DNA of 45,124 nt, taken from contig CACYXH010000012.1 in NCBI GenBank assembly GCA_902778245.1, forward strand, positions 2,265-47,388, written 5' to 3'. Shown in pieces: positions 1-7,037 of the stretch. The notes under the pieces were generated by a model. That model was not told the DNA's origin. It did no database searches and was given only the letters and a program-made list of their open reading frames with translations. Numbering within the stretch: the first letter of the stretch is position 1; each line of letters starts with the position of its first letter. The stretch comes from an uncultured Lachnospiraceae bacterium. Its GTDB lineage: Bacteria; Bacillota; Clostridia; Lachnospirales; Lachnospiraceae. The translations under genes and the position numbers were made by a program.

Positions 1-332
1 CTGGGATTCATAATGGCGGCTGAGTTAACAGAAATTTTGTCGGCTCCTTCTCTCAGCAGTACTTTAAAATCTTCTACCGTTCGGATACCTCCTCCTACCG
101 TAAATGGAATAAAAACCGTTTCTGCCACTTTACGCACCATATCTACCACGGTTTTCCTGGCATCCGAAGATGCAGTGATATCCAGAAACACAACTTCATC
201 GGCGCCGGCTTTGTCGTATGCAGCCGCAATTTCTACCGGATCACCGGCATCTTGCAGGTTCACAAAATTTACGCCTTTCACCACCCGCCCTGCATGTACA
301 TCCAGACATGGTATGATTCGTTTCGTAAACAT
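1..332 (-). CDS. hisF: Imidazole glycerol phosphate synthase cyclase subunit HisF (N-terminal part, cut by window edge)
   Basis: HisF is the (beta/alpha)8 cyclase half of imidazole glycerol phosphate synthase. It uses ammonia delivered by HisH to make IGP and AICAR in cytoplasmic histidine synthesis. The ATG at 332 gives [20 protein letters not shown]. Asp11, the known catalytic acid of the family, sits in the CLDV motif, and the first phosphate-binding segment follows as PFTVGGGIR. About 110 residues are present out of a usual ~250; the C-terminal half lies left of position 1. The start is 21 bases after the hisH stop, so the two subunits are co-transcribed. Nothing looks broken; the gene is simply truncated by the window. 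Confidence 0.95.
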   Translation of the reverse strand, partial: MFTKRIIPCLDVHAGRVVKGVNFVNLQDAGDPVEIAAAYDKAGADEVVFLDITASSDARKTVVDMVRKVAETVFIPFTVGGGIRTVEDFKVLLREGADKISVNSAAIMNP

Positions 333-353
333 CCCTCTCTCCTCCCTGTTTCT

Positions 354-962
354 TTACGAAATATGAATGAAATTATCCAAAATTTTTCGTCCCAGATCAC
401 TGCTCTTCTCCGGGTGGAACTGACAAGCAAACACATTTCCTTTTTCCACCGAGGCATGGATCTGAGTGCTGTAATACGTAGAGGCTTTTACTATCTCCGG
501 ATCCGATGCCTTCAGATAGTAAGAATGGACAAAATAAACATAAGTGTTTTCCGGAATGCCGCGAAACAGCCTTCCATTATGTTCCAGATGAAGAGAGTTC
601 CAGCCCATATGAGGAATTTTTAACCCTTCTGTTTCAGGAATACGCAGGATTTCTCCCTCCAGAATACCAAGACCAGCGACCCCCGGACTTTCCTCACTGC
701 TGGAAAAAAGCAGCTGCAGCCCAAGGCATATGCCCAGGAAGGGGATTTTCTGTTCAACCGCCTCATAAATCACCTGATCCAGATCATATTTTCTCAGATT
801 CTCCATAGCGTCTCCAAAAGCGCCTACCCCGGGCAGGATAATGTGATCCGCTGCCAGAATCGTCTCTCTGTCTCTGGTAATCACCGGCTGCGCCCCAAGT
901 TTTAGCAGAGCCTTCTCCACACTTTTCAGATTGCCGGCTCCGTAATCTATAATCCCAATCAT
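354..962 (-). CDS. hisH: Imidazole glycerol phosphate synthase glutaminase subunit HisH
   Basis: HisH is a class I glutamine amidotransferase that makes ammonia and channels it to HisF. The 202-residue length is normal. The oxyanion/nucleophile segment FLGICLGLQLL places the catalytic Cys at about residue 79, and the His-Glu pair lies in QFHPEKS (His183, Glu185). The ATG at 962 is preceded by an AGAAAGGG ribosome-binding site. HisF follows immediately, as expected for the heterodimer. No other his genes are visible upstream; the preceding genes (Sir2-like, FAD dehydrogenase) are not histidine genes, so the his pair may lie at the junction of two transcription units or be read from the FAD gene promoter. 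Confidence 0.96.
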   Translation of the reverse strand: MIGIIDYGAGNLKSVEKALLKLGAQPVITRDRETILAADHIILPGVGAFGDAMENLRKYDLDQVIYEAVEQKIPFLGICLGLQLLFSSSEESPGVAGLGILEGEILRIPETEGLKIPHMGWNSLHLEHNGRLFRGIPENTYVYFVHSYYLKASDPEIVKASTYYSTQIHASVEKGNVFACQFHPEKSSDLGRKILDNFIHIS

Positions 963-1008
963 TATTTTCCCTTTCTATTATTTATCAGTTTTTATCCAGT
1001 TCTTATAT

Positions 1009-1452
1009 TCATAAAGCAGTTTTCAGCATGGAAACCGCATTTTCCCCTATGGATATTCCCCGATCGCCAATACTATCCGGCATCTGCCAAAATGATTCGT
1101 TGACCCGGATCAGGCAGGACTTCAAATGGAATGCAGCGGTTCTTTCAAACGGAAACCGTATCACCTGAGGCGAGGAAAATCCCACTCCAAGTTCCAGCAT
1201 ACACAACCTGTGGTTCAGTGTGGCTGTCAACCAGTTTAAATACGCATCCCACTGCTCCTGTATGTTTTGCTCCTGTGTTACTACAAAATAAGGTTTCCCA
1301 CTGATCAGCCTCTCCAATGAGGCGTAGGCGCGCAGAAGTTCTTCCTCTGTATGCAGCTTAAAATCTGCCTGAAATTCCTCACCTATCCCCACCAGCACAA
1401 ACTCTGCCTTTTCTATTTCTTCGCGAATCGTTAGATATGGAGTTTCATTCAT
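1009..1452 (-). CDS. Small Sir2-like protein
   Basis: This 147-residue protein resembles the NAD-binding core of Sir2-type deacylase-like proteins of Firmicutes. It has an N-terminal strand-glycine segment (FVLVGIGEEF) and a late CMLELGVGFSSPQVIRFPFE segment that I recall from the Sir2-like family. It is far shorter than a normal sirtuin (~240-300 residues), has no Cys-X2-Cys zinc pairs and no clear catalytic His-Gly motif, so enzymatic activity is doubtful. Its ATG overlaps the stop of the FAD dehydrogenase by four bases, which implies translational coupling and perhaps a shared redox or nucleotide-related role. The family call is from memory of motifs only; the function is unknown. Confidence 0.55.
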   Translation of the reverse strand: MNETPYLTIREEIEKAEFVLVGIGEEFQADFKLHTEEELLRAYASLERLISGKPYFVVTQEQNIQEQWDAYLNWLTATLNHRLCMLELGVGFSSPQVIRFPFERTAAFHLKSCLIRVNESFWQMPDSIGDRGISIGENAVSMLKTAL

Positions 1453-2864
1453 GAATCTTGTTCCTCATTCTTTTCTGCCAGATACTGTCCCATCAGTACT
1501 CCCATCATAGACGCCATCATCAGACCTCTGGTCCATCCGCTGGAATCTCCCAGACAGTGGAAGCCTTTCAAAGATGTATTGAAATGATCGTCCATTTTTA
1601 CCCGGTTGCTGTAAAATTTCAGTTCCGGGGAATATAGCAAGGTTTCCTCCGAGGCGAAGCCGGGAACCACCTCATCCAATGCCTTAATAAAATTGATAAT
1701 ATTCGTCATGGCACGATATGGCATAGCTGCTGTGATATCTCCCGCTTCCGCGTCCGGCAGAGTCGGTTTTACATTGGACTGGCTCAGTTCTTTCGGCCAG
1801 GTTCTTTTCCCATCCAGAATATCTCCAAAACGCTGCACAAGAATATGTCCGGCACCCAGCATGTTTGTCAGCTCTCCGACTTTCTGTGCATAGGCAATAG
1901 GTTGATTGAAGGGTGCATTGAAGTTGTGGGAACAGAGAATCGCCAGATTCGTATTGTCCGATTTTAATTCTTTGTAGGAATGTCCGTTCACCACCGCCAG
2001 ATCATTATCATAGTTTTCCTGACTAACAAAACCCCCCGGATTCTGGCAGAAAGTACGCACTTTATTTTTAAACGGCTGGGGATAACCCACCAATTTTGAT
2101 TCGTACAGCACCTTGTTTACCTTTTCCATGACCTCATTGCGCACCTCGACACGCACGCCAATATCCACCGTCCCCGGCTCGTGGGCTATACCGTATTTTG
2201 CACACATCTTCTCCAGCCAATCTGCGCCGCGCCGGCCGGTGGCAACTACCACATCATCGCCGTACAGCTTCCGCTCTACTTTTCCGTTGGTGATGATCAC
2301 ACCGCCGCACACTTGTTCCTCAATGATAAGGCGGCTGCACTCATAGCCAAAAATCAGTTCCACGCCCTGCGCCAGCAAATAATGTTCAATAGACAGGTAG
2401 ATTTCCTGTGCTTTTTCCGTCCCCAGATGACGGATGGGGCAATCTACCAGTTTTAGTCCGGCCTTGATGGCCCGGCGGCGGATTTCCCGAACCTCTTCGG
2501 GATTCTCCAATCCCTCCACATGGGTATCGGCGCCAAATTCCAGATAGATTTTATCCGTGTAACCAATCATCTCCTGGGCAAACTCTGGCCCGATCAGATC
2601 TGGAAGATTTCCTCCCACCTCGTAGCTGAGGGAAAGTTTTCCATCAGAAAAAGCGCCGGCACCGGAAAAGCCTGTCGTGATATGGCAGTACGGTTTACAG
2701 TTTACACACTTTTTTGTCCTATTCTTAGGACAACGACGTTCTTCGATGGGTTTGCCTTTCTCCACGATCACGATCCGTTTCCCCGGCTGCCTGCGCACCA
2801 GTTCCAGCGCCGTAAAAATGCCCGCCGGACCCGCGCCGATAATTACCACATCATATTTTGACAT
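1449..2864 (-). CDS. FAD-dependent dehydrogenase (COG2509-type flavoprotein)
   Basis: A 471-residue flavoprotein. The N-terminus holds the FAD-binding Rossmann motif VVIIGAGPAGIFTALEL and an acidic strand end (VIVEKG). A cysteine-rich stretch follows (CPKNRTKKCVNCKPYC) and then GFSGAGAFSDGK. A second glycine segment, VVVATGRRG, and the C-terminal CLGDSSGWTRGLMMASMMG close the FAD site. These match the uncharacterised NAD(P)/FAD-dependent oxidoreductases common in Clostridia; the substrate is unknown. I chose the ATG at 2864 because it starts right before the Rossmann strand and has AGAGGA upstream; an in-frame extension to 2981 runs into the promoter and terminator region. It is the first gene of a unit with the Sir2-like protein, whose start it overlaps by 4 bases. 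Confidence 0.85.
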   Translation of the reverse strand: MSKYDVVIIGAGPAGIFTALELVRRQPGKRIVIVEKGKPIEERRCPKNRTKKCVNCKPYCHITTGFSGAGAFSDGKLSLSYEVGGNLPDLIGPEFAQEMIGYTDKIYLEFGADTHVEGLENPEEVREIRRRAIKAGLKLVDCPIRHLGTEKAQEIYLSIEHYLLAQGVELIFGYECSRLIIEEQVCGGVIITNGKVERKLYGDDVVVATGRRGADWLEKMCAKYGIAHEPGTVDIGVRVEVRNEVMEKVNKVLYESKLVGYPQPFKNKVRTFCQNPGGFVSQENYDNDLAVVNGHSYKELKSDNTNLAILCSHNFNAPFNQPIAYAQKVGELTNMLGAGHILVQRFGDILDGKRTWPKELSQSNVKPTLPDAEAGDITAAMPYRAMTNIINFIKALDEVVPGFASEETLLYSPELKFYSNRVKMDDHFNTSLKGFHCLGDSSGWTRGLMMASMMGVLMGQYLAEKNEEQDS

Positions 2865-2901
2865 AATACCTGATCCTCTCCAATCAATAATGCTATTGCT
2901 C

Positions 2902-2910
2902 ATTATAGCA
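2902..2910 (-). promoter_or_regulatory. Extended -10 promoter for the FAD dehydrogenase unit
   Basis: Reading minus, the sequence is TGCTATAAT, an extended -10 with a perfect TATAAT. There is only a T-rich region where a -35 box would be. An imperfect inverted repeat (ATAATG...CATTAT) overlaps it and could be an operator. It lies about 38 bases upstream of the ATG at 2864, just after the oadA terminator. Confidence 0.55.
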
Positions 2911-2941
2911 TATATCATTTTATAAAAAAAGAACTTCAAGT

Positions 2942-2975
2942 AAAAAGGAGCGTCACTTTCACGCGACACTCCTTC
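2942..2975 (-). terminator. Intrinsic terminator after oadA
   Basis: Minus strand: AAGGAGTGTC, loop, GACGCTCCTT followed by a T-run (CTCCTTTTTAC). It starts 27 bases after the oadA stop and closes the decarboxylase operon. Confidence 0.85.
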
Positions 2976-3001
2976 GTGCAATTTCCTATTCCCTTCACTG
3001 T

Positions 3002-4414
3002 CTATACCGGATATGCTTTATTTTTCTCGTCAGCCGCCTTCGGATCTACCTTCGTCTGCTGTGCCTCTCTGTACTTGAAAAACTCGGTAGCTACCTGCGG
3101 GAACAATGCGTAAGACAATACATCCTCATCCTGTTCTTTCCACTGTGCCATCTCTTTTTCCAGCTTATCCAGCTCCGGAGCCAGATCGTCTGCCGGACGG
3201 TGTGTGATGACCGGAGTATCACCGATACATTTCTTCTGTACTTCCGGATTAAACGGTTTTACCGTTGCCCCGTACTTGCCGGACAGAATATCCTTGGTCT
3301 CTTTTGTCACCATCTTATATCTCTCGCCCATGATTACATTGAATACTGCCTGAGTACCAACGATCTGGGAGGAGGGCGTTACCAGAGGCGGCTCGCCCAG
3401 GTCTTTTCTTACCCGCGGCACTTCCTCCAGCACATCGTAGAACTTATCTTCCGCATGCTGTTCTTTTAACTGAGAAGTCAGGTTGGACAGCATTCCGCCA
3501 GGAACCTGATACAGCAACGTCTTGATATTGACACCCATATTCTTCGGATTCAGAAGACCGCTCTCCAGAGCCTCATCACGGATCGGACGGAAGTAGTCGG
3601 CAATTTCCGCCAGCAGCTTCTGATCAAAACCGGTGTCGTAAGGAGTTCCCTTGAAGGTCTCTACCATAACCTCGGTGGCCGGCTGGGACGTACCAAGAGC
3701 AAACGGAGACATGGCCGTGTCGATCACGTCAACGCCTGCCTCCACTGCTTTCAGGTAGGTCATGGATGCTACACCGGAGGTGTAATGTGTATGCAGCTGA
3801 AGCGGAAGATCGGTGGCTTCTTTCAGAGCGGATACCAGCTCGGTTGCCTTATACGGAACCAGAAGACCCGCCATATCTTTGATACAGATGGAGTTTGCGC
3901 CCATATCCTCAATTTTTTTCGCCATATCAGTCCAGTAATCCAGGGTGTAGGCGTCGCCCAAAGTATAAGAAAGGGCAACCTGTGCATGTCCTTTTTCTTT
4001 GTTGGCTGCCTTGACTGCGGTCTGCAGGTTTCTCAGATCGTTTAAGCAGTCAAAAATTCGGATGATATCAATACCGTTGGCAATGGATTTCTGTACAAAA
4101 TACTCCACCACATCATCCGCGTAGGGGCGATAACCCAGGATGTTCTGTCCGCGGAACAGCATCTGCAATTTGGTATTTTTGAATCCGTCCCGGAATTTAC
4201 GGAGTCTCTCCCAGGGATCTTCCTTCAGGAAACGAAGGGAAGCGTCAAAAGTAGCGCCGCCCCAGCACTCTACAGAATGATAACCCACTTTATCCATCTT
4301 ATCCACGATGGGCAGCATCTGTTCTGTCGTCATACGGGTGGCGATCAAAGACTGATGTGCGTCACGCAAAATTGTCTCTGTTATTTTAATCGGTTTTTTT
4401 ACAACTTCTGCCAT
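3002..4414 (-). CDS. oadA: Oxaloacetate decarboxylase alpha-type carboxyltransferase (OadA / PycB / 5S-like)
   Basis: This HMGL-like TIM-barrel carboxyltransferase moves CO2 between a 2-oxo acid (oxaloacetate/pyruvate) and biotin. Visible hallmarks, with the start at 4414, are the metal-ligand segment ETILRDAHQSL (Asp18), the lysine of SICIKDMAGLL (Lys179, carboxylated in the family) and LQLHTHYTSG (His208, His210). The 470-residue length ends after the conserved C-terminal domain with no fused biotin domain; the carrier is encoded separately in the same operon. The ATG at 4414 has AAAGGA 8-9 bases upstream, better than the upstream ATG at 4444. It is the last gene of the operon, separated from oadB by a structured 160-base gap. 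Pyruvate carboxylase subunit B is the alternative label; a reaction cannot be chosen from sequence alone. Confidence 0.9.
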   Translation of the reverse strand: MAEVVKKPIKITETILRDAHQSLIATRMTTEQMLPIVDKMDKVGYHSVECWGGATFDASLRFLKEDPWERLRKFRDGFKNTKLQMLFRGQNILGYRPYADDVVEYFVQKSIANGIDIIRIFDCLNDLRNLQTAVKAANKEKGHAQVALSYTLGDAYTLDYWTDMAKKIEDMGANSICIKDMAGLLVPYKATELVSALKEATDLPLQLHTHYTSGVASMTYLKAVEAGVDVIDTAMSPFALGTSQPATEVMVETFKGTPYDTGFDQKLLAEIADYFRPIRDEALESGLLNPKNMGVNIKTLLYQVPGGMLSNLTSQLKEQHAEDKFYDVLEEVPRVRKDLGEPPLVTPSSQIVGTQAVFNVIMGERYKMVTKETKDILSGKYGATVKPFNPEVQKKCIGDTPVITHRPADDLAPELDKLEKEMAQWKEQDEDVLSYALFPQVATEFFKYREAQQTKVDPKAADEKNKAYPV

Positions 4415-4451
4415 TTCTATTTTCCTTTCTATTTCATCATCCAATTTAACT

Positions 4452-4583
4452 TAAAACACTGATGTGTCTTACGGGTCTTTGCGAACGACTAAGGGTGTCG
4501 TCCGCAAATCCGACTCACGTCGGATACGCTCCTAACGGAGCTAGGCAGGTCGTTGTTTAAAACACTGATGTGTTTTAAACAAC
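4452..4583 (-). repeat. Multi-hairpin palindromic element between oadB and oadA
   Basis: There are five hairpins in series. One is a perfect 14-bp stem at 4552-4565/4570-4583 (GTTGTTTAAAACAC, loop TGAT) that contains the oadB stop codon. Then GCTCC-TAAC-GGAGC (4528-4541), ATCCGAC-TCAC-GTCGGAT (4508-4525) and TGCGAACGAC paired with GTCGTCCGCA (4480-4506). Last is a degenerate copy of the first hairpin, TAAAACAC-TGAT-GTGTCTTA (4452-4471). It lacks a strong T-run, so it may reduce rather than stop transcription into oadA, or protect the upstream mRNA. Confidence 0.75.
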
Positions 4584-5735
4584 TCCAAAGATTGCCATGA
4601 ACGTACCGGCCGCCACTGCCGTACCGATAACCCCGGCCACGTTTGGTCCCATGGCATGCATCAGCAGGAAGTTCGTGGGATCTGCCTCCGCGCCGACCTT
4701 CTGGGATACACGGGCTGCCATAGGAACGGCGGACACGCCCGCAGAACCAATCAGAGGATTGATCTTCCCTCCGGAGAGCTTACACATTAATTTCCCAAGA
4801 AGTACACCACCTGCAGTACCGACTGCAAAAGCCACCAGACCCAGAACAACGATCTTAAGAGTGGATGCATTCAGGAATGCCTCGGCGCTGGTGGTAGCGC
4901 CAACGGAGGTACCCAGCAGGATAACTACAATATACATCAAAGCATTGGAAGCAGTCTCTGTCAGCTGTTTCACCACACCGCATTCGCGGAACAGATTACC
5001 GAGCATCAGCATACCTACCAGAGGAGCCGTTGTGGGAAGGATCAGGCAGACAACCACAGTGATGATGATGGGAAACAGGATCTTCTCCAGCTTGGAAACC
5101 GGGCGAAGCTGCTGCATCTTGATTTTTCTCTCTTTTTCCGTGGTCAACGCTTTCATGATGGGCGGCTGAATGATGGGAACCAGCGACATGTAAGAGTACG
5201 CTGCCACGGCGATGGGACCCATCAGATTAGTTTGCCCCAGCTTACCGGCCAGGAAAATGGAAGTCGGGCCGTCGGCACCTCCGATGATGGAGATGGCTGC
5301 CGCCGCTTTTCCGTTAAAGCCCATAAAAATGGCCAGAAAATATGCCATGTAAATACCAAGCTGAGCAGCCGCGCCCAGCAGGAAACTTTTCGGGTTTGCG
5401 ATCAGCGGACCGAAATCCGTCATAGCGCCAACACCCATGAAGATCAGCGACGGTAAAATACTCCATTCATCCAGGATATAGAAGTAATGGAACAGACCGC
5501 CCCCATGCTCCACGCCCAGCGCATCGGTATAGGGTTCTGCGATAATATCCGGATAGATATTCACCAGCAGCATACCGAAGGCAATGGGAACCAGAAGCAA
5601 TGGTTCAAAATCGTGCTTAATTGCCAAATACAGAAAGATCAGCGCAACCAAAATCATGACGTAGTTGCCCCAAGTCAGATTTAGAAATGCGGTCTGATGC
5701 AGAAGATTTGACAATGTACTTGTAACGTAAGACAT
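4575..5735 (-). CDS. oadB: Na+-translocating decarboxylase beta subunit (OadB/MmdB)
   Basis: This polytopic membrane protein decarboxylates carboxybiotin and couples the step to Na+ export. Its 386 residues contain the family signature IIGGADGPTSIFLAGKL, the GSAGVSAVPMAAR segment, and MHAMGPNVAGVIGTAVAAG near the C-terminus. Several long hydrophobic helices alternate through the chain (for example MILVALIFLYLAI near the N-terminus). The ATG at 5735 has GGGAGG eight bases upstream. It sits between the biotin carrier and oadA. Its last two codons and stop lie inside the stem of the palindrome at 4552-4583, so the end of translation and the downstream hairpin are physically linked. Confidence 0.95.
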   Translation of the reverse strand: MSYVTSTLSNLLHQTAFLNLTWGNYVMILVALIFLYLAIKHDFEPLLLVPIAFGMLLVNIYPDIIAEPYTDALGVEHGGGLFHYFYILDEWSILPSLIFMGVGAMTDFGPLIANPKSFLLGAAAQLGIYMAYFLAIFMGFNGKAAAAISIIGGADGPTSIFLAGKLGQTNLMGPIAVAAYSYMSLVPIIQPPIMKALTTEKERKIKMQQLRPVSKLEKILFPIIITVVVCLILPTTAPLVGMLMLGNLFRECGVVKQLTETASNALMYIVVILLGTSVGATTSAEAFLNASTLKIVVLGLVAFAVGTAGGVLLGKLMCKLSGGKINPLIGSAGVSAVPMAARVSQKVGAEADPTNFLLMHAMGPNVAGVIGTAVAAGTFMAIFGVV

Positions 5736-5772
5736 TTTTTACCTCCCAGTTAATCAGATATTCGGGTCCTTT

Positions 5773-6141
5773 TTAGTTCATGGTAGCCAGAGTATCGCCG
5801 TTTTCTACTGCATCACCGGCTGCCACGTCAATACTTGCAATGGTTCCGTCCTGAGGAGCCACCACCGGAATCTCCATCTTCATCGCTTCCAGGATCACAA
5901 TGTTGTCACCGGCCTTTACAGTCTGTCCAACACTTGCCTCAATCTTGAACACCTTGCCAGGTACGGAAGCGGTCACTTTCACTGCCCCTGCACCAGCTGC
6001 TTTCGGAGCCGCCTTTGGTGCTGCGGGAGCTGCTTTCGGAGCTGCCTTTGGCGCCGCTGCCGGTGCCGATGAGGAACCGGTTCCTTCTTCTACTGTTACA
6101 TCATATACATTGCCATTTACTGTGATCGTATAATTTTTCAT
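5773..6141 (-). CDS. Biotin carboxyl carrier subunit of the decarboxylase (MmdC / 1.3S-like)
   Basis: This 122-residue biotinylated carrier shuttles the carboxyl group between the carboxyltransferase and the membrane pump. The N-terminal ~20 residues form a short docking strand (MKNYTITVNG). An Ala-Pro-Lys linker follows from about residue 25 to 50. The lipoyl/biotin-type domain then holds VILEAMKMEIPV with Lys88 as the biotinylation site, and a matching hairpin with VAAGDAVENGDTL. The AGGAGG ribosome-binding site precedes the ATG at 6141. It is the only biotin carrier in the operon, so both carboxyltransferases (mmdA-type and oadA-type) would have to share it. Confidence 0.95.
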   Translation of the reverse strand: MKNYTITVNGNVYDVTVEEGTGSSSAPAAAPKAAPKAAPAAPKAAPKAAGAGAVKVTASVPGKVFKIEASVGQTVKAGDNIVILEAMKMEIPVVAPQDGTIASIDVAAGDAVENGDTLATMN

Positions 6142-6159
6142 CTTTCTTTCCTCCTGTTA

Positions 6160-7023
6160 TTAGGCGTTCAGCCATTTTCTTCTATTTGCTTTCTTAATGG
6201 AACGTACTACAAATCCGTCTGCGGAAGTATTTTCAGATGCCGCGATAGCTGCGGAAATAACCGCCACCAGCTCCAGATCATCCGTCAGATCCTCTGTCAG
6301 ATCCTCTTCCTCCACAGTTTCTAAAACCGGAGCCGAAGCTGCGGGAGCTGTCGAAGATACTGTTTCCCGCTCTTTCTTTTTCCCGTTCATCAGATCCGGG
6401 ATCCAGTGAAGCTGGCCGATGATCAGGCTCAGGAAGATCAGTACGCAGAATACAATCCCCATACCCATCAGGGTATTCAGACCAGCCTGCTCCATCAGCT
6501 TGCTCATGGGATATTTGATCTCCCATTCCAGCGAACCTGTGCTGTTCTTTTCGTCATCCGTATAAGTAACGATGACTTCCGTCTTATCGCTCACCCCATC
6601 GTAAATGACTTTGCTGGTCACAATAATGACATCGCCCTCTTCCGTAATTTCCTGAGAGACAACCTCCACAAAATTACCCAGTTCTTCTCTTACGGACTTC
6701 CAGTTGGATGCAATGGCGATCTGGCTCGCATTCTGACCTTCATTGATGATGGTATCAAGTTGATCCTCCGGCATGTCGGACAACTGCCCCAGTGTCTTCG
6801 TGACAGATTCCTCAATAATATCATAATACGGTGCATACTTGCTCTCTGCTGTAACCTCCTGAGCAGCTTCAGAAGCAGCCTCGCCGGTCTCACTCTCTGC
6901 TGCAGACGTTTCCGTGGCAGTCTCCGTTACCGCTTCGGTGGCAGTTTCCGCGAAAGCGTAGGTGCCAAGAAGACTGGCCGTCAGACCAGCGGCAAGTAAC
7001 ATCGCTTTAATTTTATTTTTCAT
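6160..7023 (-). CDS. OadG-like membrane subunit with an added secreted domain
   Basis: A 287-residue protein at the gamma-subunit position. It has a signal peptide (KIKAMLLAAGLTASLLGTYAFA), an acidic Thr/Ala/Glu-rich linker, and then a ~110-residue extracytoplasmic domain (about 60-170) resembling DUF3887-type regions (VTSKVIYDG, EVIVTYTDDE). One transmembrane helix follows (MGIVFCVLIFLSLIIGQLHW), then an acidic linker and a short C-terminal motif DGFVVRSIKKANRRKWLNA typical of OadG-family tails. Classical OadG is only ~85-120 residues, so the secreted module is extra. OadG anchors the carboxyltransferase to OadB. I prefer the ATG at 7023, with AGAGG eight bases upstream, over the GTG at 7032. 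Confidence 0.8.
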   Translation of the reverse strand: MKNKIKAMLLAAGLTASLLGTYAFAETATEAVTETATETSAAESETGEAASEAAQEVTAESKYAPYYDIIEESVTKTLGQLSDMPEDQLDTIINEGQNASQIAIASNWKSVREELGNFVEVVSQEITEEGDVIIVTSKVIYDGVSDKTEVIVTYTDDEKNSTGSLEWEIKYPMSKLMEQAGLNTLMGMGIVFCVLIFLSLIIGQLHWIPDLMNGKKKERETVSSTAPAASAPVLETVEEEDLTEDLTDDLELVAVISAAIAASENTSADGFVVRSIKKANRRKWLNA

Positions 7024-7037
7024 ATCATTCACCTCTC

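Noticed and set aside
2865-2981. Longer N-terminus for the FAD dehydrogenase starting at 2981
   Set aside because: The extension covers the promoter and the oadA terminator, and the Rossmann fold begins right at the ATG at 2864.
5900-6133. Ala/Pro-rich plus-strand open frame opposite the biotin carrier
   Set aside because: It is the antisense shadow of the Ala-Pro-Lys linker and carries no start signal of its own.
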